Translations under genes and position numbers: made by a program | The notes under the pieces: model-generated | Databases searched by the model: none | Seen by the model: the letters and a program-made list of their open reading frames with translations, nothing else | What the model was told of the DNA's origin: nothing | Shown here: positions 42,859 to 50,890 of the stretch, one piece after another | How positions within the stretch are numbered: position 1 is the first letter of the stretch | Layout of the letters: each line of letters opens with the position of its first letter | Source: Taishania pollutisoli | GTDB lineage: Bacteria; Bacteroidota; Bacteroidia; Flavobacteriales_D; Crocinitomicaceae | Assembly (NCBI RefSeq): GCF_014518315.1 | Contig: NZ_JACVEL010000001.1 | Span: 620,001 to 684,000, forward strand | Length of the DNA stretch: 64,000 nt | Direction: 5' to 3'

Positions 42859-43881
42859 TTACGGAACTTCAACTTTATTGATAATTTTATTAATCACGTC
42901 TGCGGCAGATAAATTTTCCGCTTCTGCTTCATAACTCAACCCGATCCGGTGACGCATTACGTCCGGAGCGATGGCACGAATATCTTCCGGAATAACAAAT
43001 GCCCTTCCATTGATAAATGCGTATGCTTTTGCTGCCAGTGCAAGGTTGATGGATGCACGTGGCGAACAACCAAAGGTAATCATCGGTTGCAGGTATTCCA
43101 ATCCGTAGTGATGTGGTTTTCGTGTGGCATAGACAAGATCAACGATATAACGTTCGATCTTTTCATCCATGTAGACTTCTTTCACCAACATCCTTGCCCG
43201 AAGAATGTCATCCGATGTAATCACTTTCTGTGCTTTCGGAAGGCCTTCCGGACGAACAATGGAGCGCACAATCATTCGTTCTTCTTCAATCCCCGGATAA
43301 TCCAGGTACACTTTCAACATAAAACGATCCACCTGTGCTTCCGGAAGCGGATAGGTTCCTTCCTGTTCAATCGGGTTTTGCGTTGCCAGTACCAGGAATG
43401 GTTTCGGCAGCATAAATGTTTCATCCCCGATTGTTACTTGTCGTTCCTGCATGGCTTCCAACAGCGCTGATTGCACTTTTGCGGGTGCTCTGTTGATCTC
43501 ATCAGCCAATACGAAATTGGCAAAAACCGGTCCTTTTTTAATGGAAAAAGATTCACTTTTCTGATTGTAAATCAATGTTCCCGTCACATCGGCCGGCAGT
43601 AAATCCGGAGTAAACTGAATCCGGCTGAAATCGACATCAATTGCTTCCGAAAGTGTTTTTATAGCCAGTGTCTTCGCCAATCCGGGAACACCTTCCAGCA
43701 ATACGTGTCCGTCAGCCAGTAAGGCAACCAATAATCTGTCAACCATGTATTTCTGGCCAACGATTACTTTTGCCACTTCCTGTCTCAACGTATTAATTCC
43801 AGCTACTTCCAGGGCAATTTTCTCACTCAGTTGGCGCAGTGTTTCTGCCGGGCTTAATGGTTGGTTTATATTTTCTGACAT
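42859..43881 (-). CDS. MoxR-type AAA+ ATPase
   Basis: The 340-residue protein has Walker A in HVLLEGVPGLAKT (about 75-87), Walker B VLADEINRAPAK, sensor 1 LATQNPIEQEGTYPLPEAQVDRF and a C-terminal lid domain. MoxR ATPases act as chaperones for VWA-domain partners, here BatA and BatB. It is the first gene of the seven-gene operon moxR-DUF58-BatD-like-batA-batB-batC-batD. Only a degenerate -7 box is seen upstream in the 104-bp gap to the divergent Zn-ribbon gene. Confidence 0.95.
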   Translation of the reverse strand: MSENINQPLSPAETLRQLSEKIALEVAGINTLRQEVAKVIVGQKYMVDRLLVALLADGHVLLEGVPGLAKTLAIKTLSEAIDVDFSRIQFTPDLLPADVTGTLIYNQKSESFSIKKGPVFANFVLADEINRAPAKVQSALLEAMQERQVTIGDETFMLPKPFLVLATQNPIEQEGTYPLPEAQVDRFMLKVYLDYPGIEEERMIVRSIVRPEGLPKAQKVITSDDILRARMLVKEVYMDEKIERYIVDLVYATRKPHHYGLEYLQPMITFGCSPRASINLALAAKAYAFINGRAFVIPEDIRAIAPDVMRHRIGLSYEAEAENLSAADVINKIINKVEVP

Positions 43882-43985
43882 AATTTTTTAAAAGATGAAA
43901 CATACAAAGTTGAGCATATCCGTTGCTGTAGGGCTTGATTATGCTGTTAAATATTGTTAACATTGTGAAATTATAACACTTAGAG

Positions 43986-44348
43986 ATGGAAAAACGAGAA
44001 TGCCTGGAATGTGGCTCTGTACTCAGGGGTCGGAAAGACCAGAAGTTTTGTTCCGATCAATGTCGAAATACCTACAACAACCGGCTACATGAAGATGCAA
44101 ACAAGTATGTACGGCGCATCAACAATATTTTACGCAAAAACCGCCGCATTCTGGAACAATTGAATCCCAACGGCAAAAACACCGTAGACGGGATCACACT
44201 TGCTGAAGAGGGATTCAACTTTCACTACTTTACCAACGTATACGAAACGAAAAAAGGAGCCATCTACTATTTTTGCTACGAACAAGGATATCTCAAATTA
44301 GAAAACGATCAGTACATGTTGGTGGTGAAACAGGATTATGTCCGGTAA
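43986..44348 (+). CDS. Zinc-ribbon protein, DUF2116-like
   Basis: The 120-residue protein starts with a small zinc-binding motif, C6-x2-C9 and C22-x3-C26 (CLECG then FCSDQC), like the treble-clef ribbons of DUF2116. A Lys/Arg-rich helix (about 35-62) and a beta-rich C-terminus (about 75-118, NVYETKKGAIYYF) follow. It is common and conserved in Flavobacteriales, but no function is known to me; nucleic-acid binding is suggested by the zinc finger and basic helix. A terminator follows. Confidence 0.8.
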   Translation: MEKRECLECGSVLRGRKDQKFCSDQCRNTYNNRLHEDANKYVRRINNILRKNRRILEQLNPNGKNTVDGITLAEEGFNFHYFTNVYETKKGAIYYFCYEQGYLKLENDQYMLVVKQDYVR

Positions 44349-44364
44349 AACCCGTTGCATTAAA

Positions 44365-44401
44365 AACAAAAGGAGCCGTCTCTTAAGACAGCTCCGTTTT
44401 C
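44365..44401 (+). terminator. Terminator of the Zn-ribbon gene
   Basis: Stem GGAGC-c-GTCT (44372-44381) pairs with AGAC-a-GCTCC (44386-44395), with the loop CTTA, followed by GTTTT. Confidence 0.85.
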
Positions 44402-44584
44402 TTACCTAAAAATGCTAACAGTAGAAACTACTTGTTATATATGAAATCTTTCGTTGTTTATTTTACAACTATCGGTTTTGCATGACTAAAGCGTACCATT
44501 ATATTTCGTATATATCTAAACAACTAGTTAACACAACGAATTTCGGCGTAATAAACCTATTTTACAAGTGAAAAGCATATCCAA

Positions 44585-44635
44585 TTATTGAATAGATTGT
44601 ATGAATTATTAAATAAACCTTGCCGGTTATTGAAT
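44585..44635 (+). promoter_or_regulatory. Three TTATTGAAT-type repeats at 21-bp period
   Basis: Copies at 44585-44593 (ttattgaat), 44606-44614 (ttattaaat) and 44627-44635 (ttattgaat), each start exactly 21 bp from the last. Direct 9-mers two helical turns apart are the known binding pattern of LytTR regulators, and a LytTR regulator is encoded 3 kb downstream. Confidence 0.6.
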
Positions 44636-44676
44636 GATTTTTATGTCCCTGTTTTTCATGGGAGGAAACCTGTCTT

Positions 44677-44745
44677 ATGGTTAGCTCCTGCAGTAAATTT
44701 ACCGCAGGAGACTTACCACTAGTGGCTAGCGTATTATTGACCTAA
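44677..44745 (+). CDS. Possible 22-codon small ORF
   Basis: An ATG frame encodes MVSSCSKFTAGDLPLVASVL and two more residues. It lies 41 bp after the first LytTR-type repeat group and is overlapped by the 26-bp palindrome. No ribosome site or consensus -7 box is seen, and the palindrome alone could explain the conservation, if any. Weak call. Confidence 0.15.
   Translation: MVSSCSKFTAGDLPLVASVLLT
44685..44710. repeat. 26-bp near-perfect palindrome
   Basis: CTCCTGC (44685-44691), GTAAATTTAC (44693-44702, itself a palindrome) and GCAGGAG (44704-44710) with one a/c mismatch pair. It may be a dyad operator or an RNA hairpin; no T-run follows, so it is not a terminator. Confidence 0.6.
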
Positions 44746-44959
44746 TTATGTGCTATTAAGTAAGTAAATAGTTAATCTTCAACCTAACCATGGAGTAGCA
44801 AAAGAGAAAATAAATAAATTCAATCTCCCTAATGCTACTATCAACTACACAATTTATGTTTTAACCTAATTCAACTTTTCCAGCGACAAAGCAAATTTCG
44901 ATGTAAAAAATCGTTTTACCCTATAAAAAACAAACCAGTTAGTGGGACACCCTTCTGAA

Positions 44960-44989
44960 TGATTGAATGCCTGTTTTGAATTATTGAAC
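44960..44989 (+). promoter_or_regulatory. Two TTATTGAAT-type repeats at 21-bp period
   Basis: Copies at 44960-44968 (tgattgaat) and 44981-44989 (ttattgaac), 21 bp apart. They end about 90 bp upstream of the -7 box of the sensor gene, a position suited to autoregulation by the LytTR response regulator. Confidence 0.6.
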
Positions 44990-45078
44990 AACCCAATCAT
45001 GATTGTTTTTGCTTACAGGTCAATAAAATCTGCTTCTGAAAGAGACGCTTAACTATTCTTACTATCTGTTAAATAATT

Positions 45079-45086
45079 TATATTTG
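45079..45086 (+). promoter_or_regulatory. -7 box TATATTTG for the two-component operon
   Basis: Exact TAnnTTTG. It supports the ATG at 45110 as the start, since the upstream GTG at 45086 would lie within the promoter. Confidence 0.55.
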
Positions 45087-45109
45087 TGTTGAACTTTCAA
45101 AGTTTCTCC

Positions 45110-47938
45110 ATGGCGAAACAAACGCTATTTATATTCCTTGTCTCTTTGTTTCATTTAACGACACAGCTGTTGTCTCAAAATGTTCCTGTTTTATTTAATC
45201 ATTATTCGGGGCTTCCCGGAAATTCCGTACATGATTGTGCCGAATCCAATACGGGGAAATTATGGATCGCGACGGATAAAGGGTTGGCTTATTATGATGG
45301 TTATACCTTCACAAAGGTAGATTTGCGAGATAACCTGACGACAATGTTCTCCTGGGGTTTTTTCAAAGACCGTAAAGGAAGGCTGTGGTTGAGAAACAGA
45401 CAAGCACCCATGACCTACATCTACAATGACAGTATCCACCGGGTTAAAAATACAGAACACCTGCACGACATTCATTTCAACTATTTCTCGGAAGATGAGC
45501 AGGGAAATATATACATTGGCTCCGTTAACTCTAAACTGACACACAAAATCGGTGTGGACGGACATGTAGCAACAATTGATTCTGTTTTAGTGCTGATTAA
45601 TTCCCAAAAAAAGCGGGTGTGGACCAAACATCATCCGTATAGTTATCAAAAAGGAGCAGTTGTCGGAGATATCGTTGCATCTTTTCTGATCAACAAAAAG
45701 AGTGAAGCATTCATCCAAATCTGGAATACAGTCACTAATAAAAAGGAATTACTCCCTGCGGGCTTCATGGATGGTTTCAGGCACATCTCCAAACTGGATG
45801 CCAATCATATCCTGCTCAGTGGGAAAGCCGGGATTTTTAAGTTGAACCTGGCAACAAAGGCAATTACTCCCTACAATTCCTGCTACAATACAACTTATAA
45901 AGATGTAGTGATGGTATACAAAGACCGGTATGGAAACAGTTGGTTTTGCGATTATTCCAAAGGCATCTGGTTTGAAAAAGCACTCTCTCCCTCTATCACT
46001 TACACAGATTTAGGAAATGTTGACGATATTACCTCCCACAGCAAAACCGCTGATAGCGTTATTACCTTGTCTACAACCTCATCTTATCACTACCTGATCA
46101 GAAAAAAGGGAATCACGAAACGTATCGACCGGGTAACCAATGAAGGATTAGAAATTCTTACCTCCACTGATATTGCCGCTTTTTTCCAGGATTGGGACCT
46201 GGAATATTATTACAATACAGCTTATCTCATGGCTAAAAAACCCGGACCTATGAAACGGCTTGTATTTGATCAATGGACTTCCTGCTCTTCTGGTGAAAGT
46301 TATTGCTTTGATGGCGAATCGTATAAATGCCATTTTGAAACAGACACGTCCTTTCACATCGGGACATCTTCCGGGTTGTATTCCATTCTCTGGAAAAAGG
46401 GAAAAATCAAAGCTGTTCACTGGTATACGGGCTATGTTTTTGATGTATGCGCCATTGGTTCCTCTATTTATTCCGTCGGATTGAGCGGATTGCGAAAAAC
46501 AGATGTTCATACCAAGAAAACAACGCTGTTAATAGATGACATGAACCTTCGAAATGTCTGTGCTACTTCAAAGTATTTACTCGTCCGAAAGGAAGACGGA
46601 ACTATTCTGATACTGGACATACAAACGCATCAGCTACTGAAAGTATACAACAATTATAAATACCTTCAAAAAATACAGATGGTTGGTAAGGAAATCTGGG
46701 GATTGGGGGAGTCAAGCATTGTAAAACTCGACCCTGACGACCTCAGCATCCTGATGGAAATCAATCGTTTTGACGGCATCACTGCTCCTTATAAGCTGGG
46801 AATTGAAAAAATAGGTACAGATTACTTCCTCATTTGTAAAAACGGTTTTTATACATTCAATGACGCTTCCATTAAGAAGATTAATTATGAAAAGAATGTC
46901 AATTTCAAAATTGAACGCGTCTTTGTCAACGGGAAACAATTATCCGGCGATACGGTATTTTTAAAGGGAGAAAACAACCTGATGCAGGTTAATCTTCAAT
47001 ACATTTATTTCCCTTTTTCTGCCCAATCAGTTGTGTTTTACTACCGCATCAATAAAGGAAAGTGGAACCTGTCCAGTCAACCAACGATTACCATTATCGA
47101 CCCTCCGTACGGTGCATATGAATTGGAGATCAAGGCAAAATTAGATGACAGGAGTCTGCCATTTGACAAGAAACTAATCTTGTTTATCCACAATCCTCCT
47201 CCTTTCCATAAAACCAACTTGTTTCTCTTTCTTGTTATTCTTGCGATTGTCATTGTTGTTTCATCAATCCTGATTGCTCAGCGCAAACGAAAAGTAAAAC
47301 AGTTACAGCAACGGTTCGATGCCTCCCAAAATCGCATGAAAATGCTGATTATGCAGATGAAGCCTCATTTTTTATCAAATATCTTCAACTCGCTCCAAAC
47401 CAGCTTTATTGAAAATGACCCAATCAGGAGCAGTCAATTAATTACCAACCTGGACAATTACCTCCGCTTATCTCTTTCGTACAGTAAAAAAGATCTGGTA
47501 TCGCTGTACGAAGAAATTGGATTGGTCAAAAAGTACTTATTGCTGGAGCAAAACCGGTTGTCTAAACGGGTAGAGTTAGTGATCTCTGACCGGTTGAACA
47601 ATCATTCGGGAAACATCATGGTCCCTGTGTTTATCCTCCAACCTATTATTGAAAATGCTATCTGGCACGGCATTCAGAAAAGCAATGAACCGGAAGGGAA
47701 AATTACAATTGATTATACTGAGGATGGGAACTATTTCATACTTTCGGTAACGGATAACGGAATTGGGATTGGAAATTCCAACCGGGAAGGCAATTCGATT
47801 GCTCTGAAGAATATCAATGAGCGATTGTCATTGATTGACGAAAACAAACGGGACAGCTACCTTGTGATGGAGGCTGCACACCCGGGAACCAATGTACATT
47901 TATATGTCGCAAAGAAAAGTAAAAATCATTCACATTGA
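45110..47938 (+). CDS. Two-component propeller/Y_Y_Y sensor histidine kinase (HisKA_7TM-less LytS type)
   Basis: The 942-residue protein begins with a signal peptide (about 1-22), then a large periplasmic beta-propeller (repeats such as GLPGNSVHDCAESNTGKLWIA and DRKGRLWLRN), a Y_Y_Y-like Ig domain (about 600-685), one membrane helix (about 700-722) and a short cytoplasmic coiled coil. The kinase core is the His_kinase (LytS/YehU) type: H753 in KPHFLSNIFNSLQ, then an HATPase domain with ENAIWHGIQ and VTDNGIGIG. It should sense an outside signal and phosphorylate the LytTR regulator next to it, which it overlaps by 35 bp. The ligand is unknown; polysaccharide-type propeller sensors are the closest known relatives. 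Confidence 0.9.
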   Translation: MAKQTLFIFLVSLFHLTTQLLSQNVPVLFNHYSGLPGNSVHDCAESNTGKLWIATDKGLAYYDGYTFTKVDLRDNLTTMFSWGFFKDRKGRLWLRNRQAPMTYIYNDSIHRVKNTEHLHDIHFNYFSEDEQGNIYIGSVNSKLTHKIGVDGHVATIDSVLVLINSQKKRVWTKHHPYSYQKGAVVGDIVASFLINKKSEAFIQIWNTVTNKKELLPAGFMDGFRHISKLDANHILLSGKAGIFKLNLATKAITPYNSCYNTTYKDVVMVYKDRYGNSWFCDYSKGIWFEKALSPSITYTDLGNVDDITSHSKTADSVITLSTTSSYHYLIRKKGITKRIDRVTNEGLEILTSTDIAAFFQDWDLEYYYNTAYLMAKKPGPMKRLVFDQWTSCSSGESYCFDGESYKCHFETDTSFHIGTSSGLYSILWKKGKIKAVHWYTGYVFDVCAIGSSIYSVGLSGLRKTDVHTKKTTLLIDDMNLRNVCATSKYLLVRKEDGTILILDIQTHQLLKVYNNYKYLQKIQMVGKEIWGLGESSIVKLDPDDLSILMEINRFDGITAPYKLGIEKIGTDYFLICKNGFYTFNDASIKKINYEKNVNFKIERVFVNGKQLSGDTVFLKGENNLMQVNLQYIYFPFSAQSVVFYYRINKGKWNLSSQPTITIIDPPYGAYELEIKAKLDDRSLPFDKKLILFIHNPPPFHKTNLFLFLVILAIVIVVSSILIAQRKRKVKQLQQRFDASQNRMKMLIMQMKPHFLSNIFNSLQTSFIENDPIRSSQLITNLDNYLRLSLSYSKKDLVSLYEEIGLVKKYLLLEQNRLSKRVELVISDRLNNHSGNIMVPVFILQPIIENAIWHGIQKSNEPEGKITIDYTEDGNYFILSVTDNGIGIGNSNREGNSIALKNINERLSLIDENKRDSYLVMEAAHPGTNVHLYVAKKSKNHSH

Positions 47939-48635
47939 AGATGAGCCTGAAGCCCAGCGCTTGTTAAAAGGAATTATCAGGAAATACATTCCGGAAGCGG
48001 AATACTCCGCTTGTGCTTCCAACCTGGAAGAGGGGCTGGTGTTGATCCGGAATTCTGACTTCGACCTGTTATTTCTTGACCTGCAATTATCTGACGGAGA
48101 CGGCATGTCACTCATTCGAAAACACACGGAACTGGCTTCGAAAACGATTTTGTGTACCGCTGATGATTCCAAAGGAATTGAAGCTGTTAAAAATGGCATT
48201 TTCTACTACATTCTGAAACCGATCAATATCCATGAAGTAATTGACGTCATCAAACGGTATCACGCGAAATTGTCAACAGAGGAAAATGACACCGCTGAAG
48301 TCAACTTACTGGAAAACAAGCTAATTATTCCGGACATCAACGGATTGGAGATCATCCCCATTCATTCCATTATCCGGATGGAAGCGGAACAAAACTATAC
48401 ACATGTTTACCTGAATACCGGGGAAAAAATATTCGCAAGCAAAACACTGGGTTTCTTTGAAGACATTCTTCAGAAATTTTCCTTTGTCCGAATCCACCGA
48501 TCCCACCTGATTAATGTTGATTGTATCAAACGGATCAATAAAAATGACGGTGGAAGCGTTGAACTCACTACCGGGGAAGTGTTCAAAGTTTCCGGAAGCG
48601 GGAGAAACGCTTTGCGGGAGAAACTGAATCTTTAA
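47904..48635 (+). CDS. LytTR-family response regulator
   Basis: With the ATG at 47904 (12 bp inside the longest frame) the product is 243 residues. The receiver domain (about 1-118) has the acidic pocket in IIHIEDEPE, the phospho-acceptor D59 in LLFLDLQLSDGDG and Lys in ILKPINIHE. The LytTR DNA-binding domain (about 140-240) has ENKLIIPDINGLEIIPIHSI and RIHRSHLINVDCIKRI. It works with the sensor kinase it overlaps. LytTR domains bind direct 9-mers about 21 bp apart; two groups of such repeats lie upstream of this operon. Confidence 0.93.
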   Translation: MSQRKVKIIHIEDEPEAQRLLKGIIRKYIPEAEYSACASNLEEGLVLIRNSDFDLLFLDLQLSDGDGMSLIRKHTELASKTILCTADDSKGIEAVKNGIFYYILKPINIHEVIDVIKRYHAKLSTEENDTAEVNLLENKLIIPDINGLEIIPIHSIIRMEAEQNYTHVYLNTGEKIFASKTLGFFEDILQKFSFVRIHRSHLINVDCIKRINKNDGGSVELTTGEVFKVSGSGRNALREKLNL

Positions 48636-48659
48636 AGGGCGGTCAACTTCTGTATACCT

Positions 48660-50771
48660 TTACTTCATGCGCTTCAATCCTATGCGCTTCCGTGGAGCAT
48701 CAATCTCCATGACCTGTACTTTTACATGTTCATGCAACGCAATATATTTTGAAGGATCTTCGACATATTCATCGGCCAGCTGTGATTTGTGAATCAATCC
48801 GTTTTCCTTGATTCCAATATTGACAAACGCTCCGAATGCAGTTACATTGGTAACAATTCCGTTGAGCTCCATACCGATCTTTACATCCTCAATGGTTCGG
48901 ATCGCGGCATCAAATTCCAGTACTTTTGCCTGCTTGCGCGGATCGCGGCCCGGTTTTTTGAGTTCGTTGATGATATCGTTGAACGTATAGGTATCAATTT
49001 CCGGAAAATCTGTTTGTTTCAACCGGGACAATTGTTCGGAATTCCCGATCAGTTCGACAGTTGTCAACTTTAACTGTTTGGCAATCTTCTCAACATGCTT
49101 GTAGCTTTCCGGGTGTAAGGCTGAATTATCCAATGGATTTACTCCTTCTCTGATTCTCAAAAATCCTGCTGCCTGTTCAAACGCTTTATCTCCCAATCGT
49201 TTTACTTTTTTCAGGTCATTCCGGGAAGTGAATTTCCCTATTTCCGATCGATGTGCTACAATGTTTTCAGCCAGTTGCATTCCCAATCCGGAAACATAAC
49301 TCAGCAAATATGGTGAGGCTGTATTCAGGTCTACACCAACTGTATTCACGGCAGAAATGACCACATCATCCAGGGCTTGTTTCAACGCCGTTTGATTCAC
49401 TTCATGCTGGTATTGGCCGACACCAACGGATTTCGGGTCAATTTTCACCAATTCTGCCAGTGGATCCATTAATCTTCGTCCGATGGAAACGGCACCTCTG
49501 ACAGTTACATCATAATCCGGGAACTCTTTCCGCGCAATTGCTCCGGCAGAATAGATGGATGCTCCATCCTCCCGGACAGAGAACACCTGGATGTCCCGGT
49601 TAAAATGAATGTGCTTGATAAATGCTTCTGTTTCACGACCTGCCGTTCCGTCTCCGATCGCGATTGCATCAATTTTGTATGCTTCTACCAGCTGGGCAAT
49701 TTTTGCTTTCGCAGGAGCTGTTTCTTTTTGCGGCGGGTGTGGATAAATGGTCGCATTGGTCAACAAATCTCCGTGTTCGTCCACACAGACAACTTTGCAA
49801 CCTGTCCTGAATCCGGGATCAATCGCCAGTACGCGTTTTTCTCCCAAAGGAGGGGCCAGTAGCAGCTGACGAAGATTGGTACTAAATACTTTAATTGCTT
49901 CCAGATCTGCTTTTTCTTTCTGTACCTGGATGGCTTCATTCTGAAGTGACGGTAATAGCAACCGTTTGTAGGATTCGTCGCAAGCTTCTTCAACGACACC
50001 TGCGCATTCATCTGTTCCTTTCACAAACTGGCGGTACAGCACCTGTAGTGCTTCTTCTTTCTCAGGTTGAACAGTCAATTTCAACAATCCTTCCCGGTCA
50101 GCTCTGTATAATGCGAGAAAACGGTGAGACGCAGCTTTGTATAAGGGTTCTGAAAAGTCAAAATAATCTTTGTATTTCTCCGCTTCTTCTTCTTTCCCCT
50201 TCACCAGCTTAGCGGTTAATTTTCCTTTTCTGGCAAATAAGTTTCGTAATTTTGCACGTGCCGTAACCGATTCATTGATCCATTCCGCAATGATGTCTTT
50301 TGCTCCCTGAATGGCCTCTTCTTCACTTTCCACTGTTCCTTTCACAAAGCGGGATGCCATTGCCAACACATCTCCTCCGCGCTGTGACATAATCATTTTT
50401 GCCAGTGGTTCCAATCCCGCTTTTTTGGCTTTATCACCTTTTGTTTCCCGGCGTTGTTTATAGGGGAGGTAAATATCTTCTAACGCTGCCAGGTCAAATG
50501 TTGTACGGATTTTTTCCTCCAGTTCGGGTGTCAGCTTCTCTTGCTGTTCAATACTATTAAGCATCGTCTGCTGACGGGAAATGATGTCATCGTATTTCTT
50601 CGCTTCGTCCCGAATGGATGTTATCTCTACCTCATCCAGGTTCCCCGTTTGTTCCTTTCGGTAACGGGCAATAAACGGAACCGTAGCTCCTGATTCCAAT
50701 AGTTTTAGTGTATTTTCTACCGACCGGTTGCTCAAAGAAGTGAGCTGAATGATATATTGAACTTTTTCCAT
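48660..50771 (-). CDS. tex: Tex family RNA-binding transcription accessory protein
   Basis: From the ATG at 50771 the product is 703 residues (an upstream extension of 29 codons is unlikely). Tex_N (about 1-180), the YqgF/RuvX-like nuclease fold (about 310-430, with VLAIDPGFRTGCKVVCVD), helix-hairpin-helix pairs (VGVDLNTASPYLLSYVSGLG) and a C-terminal S1 domain (IVTNVTAFGAFVNIGIKENGL) are in the usual order. Tex binds nucleic acid and affects transcription; it is essential in some species. It is convergent with the LytTR regulator gene, 24 bp apart. Confidence 0.95.
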   Translation of the reverse strand: MEKVQYIIQLTSLSNRSVENTLKLLESGATVPFIARYRKEQTGNLDEVEITSIRDEAKKYDDIISRQQTMLNSIEQQEKLTPELEEKIRTTFDLAALEDIYLPYKQRRETKGDKAKKAGLEPLAKMIMSQRGGDVLAMASRFVKGTVESEEEAIQGAKDIIAEWINESVTARAKLRNLFARKGKLTAKLVKGKEEEAEKYKDYFDFSEPLYKAASHRFLALYRADREGLLKLTVQPEKEEALQVLYRQFVKGTDECAGVVEEACDESYKRLLLPSLQNEAIQVQKEKADLEAIKVFSTNLRQLLLAPPLGEKRVLAIDPGFRTGCKVVCVDEHGDLLTNATIYPHPPQKETAPAKAKIAQLVEAYKIDAIAIGDGTAGRETEAFIKHIHFNRDIQVFSVREDGASIYSAGAIARKEFPDYDVTVRGAVSIGRRLMDPLAELVKIDPKSVGVGQYQHEVNQTALKQALDDVVISAVNTVGVDLNTASPYLLSYVSGLGMQLAENIVAHRSEIGKFTSRNDLKKVKRLGDKAFEQAAGFLRIREGVNPLDNSALHPESYKHVEKIAKQLKLTTVELIGNSEQLSRLKQTDFPEIDTYTFNDIINELKKPGRDPRKQAKVLEFDAAIRTIEDVKIGMELNGIVTNVTAFGAFVNIGIKENGLIHKSQLADEYVEDPSKYIALHEHVKVQVMEIDAPRKRIGLKRMK

Positions 50772-50819
50772 ACAGGCGCTGAATGTACAAAAAAGGAAGA
50801 AAACCTGGTGTGTTAAAAT

Positions 50820-50855
50820 AGAAAAACGACGGGCTACTGCTAACCCGCCGCTTTT
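50820..50855 (-). terminator. Terminator of the GT2 gene
   Basis: Stem cgacggg (50827-50833) and cccgccg (50844-50850), one mismatch, followed on the minus strand by a T-run. It ends transcription of the leftward glycosyltransferase gene. Confidence 0.7.
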
Positions 50856-50890
50856 CACATCGCTACTCTAACTATTACCAAACTAACTAA

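Larger units (their letters stand above)
44402..45109. other. Long intergenic regulatory region
   Basis: About 700 bp of AT-rich sequence upstream of the LytTR two-component genes. It holds two groups of 21-bp-spaced TTATTGAAT-like repeats, a 26-bp near-perfect palindrome (44685-44710), a 10-bp palindrome CCACTAGTGG (44716-44725), a possible 22-codon frame (44677-44745) and a consensus -7 box (45079-45086). No full gene is seen. Confidence 0.7.

Noticed and set aside
44402-45109. Possible CRISPR-like array from the 21-bp repeats
   Set aside because: The repeats are only 9 bp with fixed 12-bp gaps of AT-rich sequence, not spacer-like, and no cas genes exist in the window.
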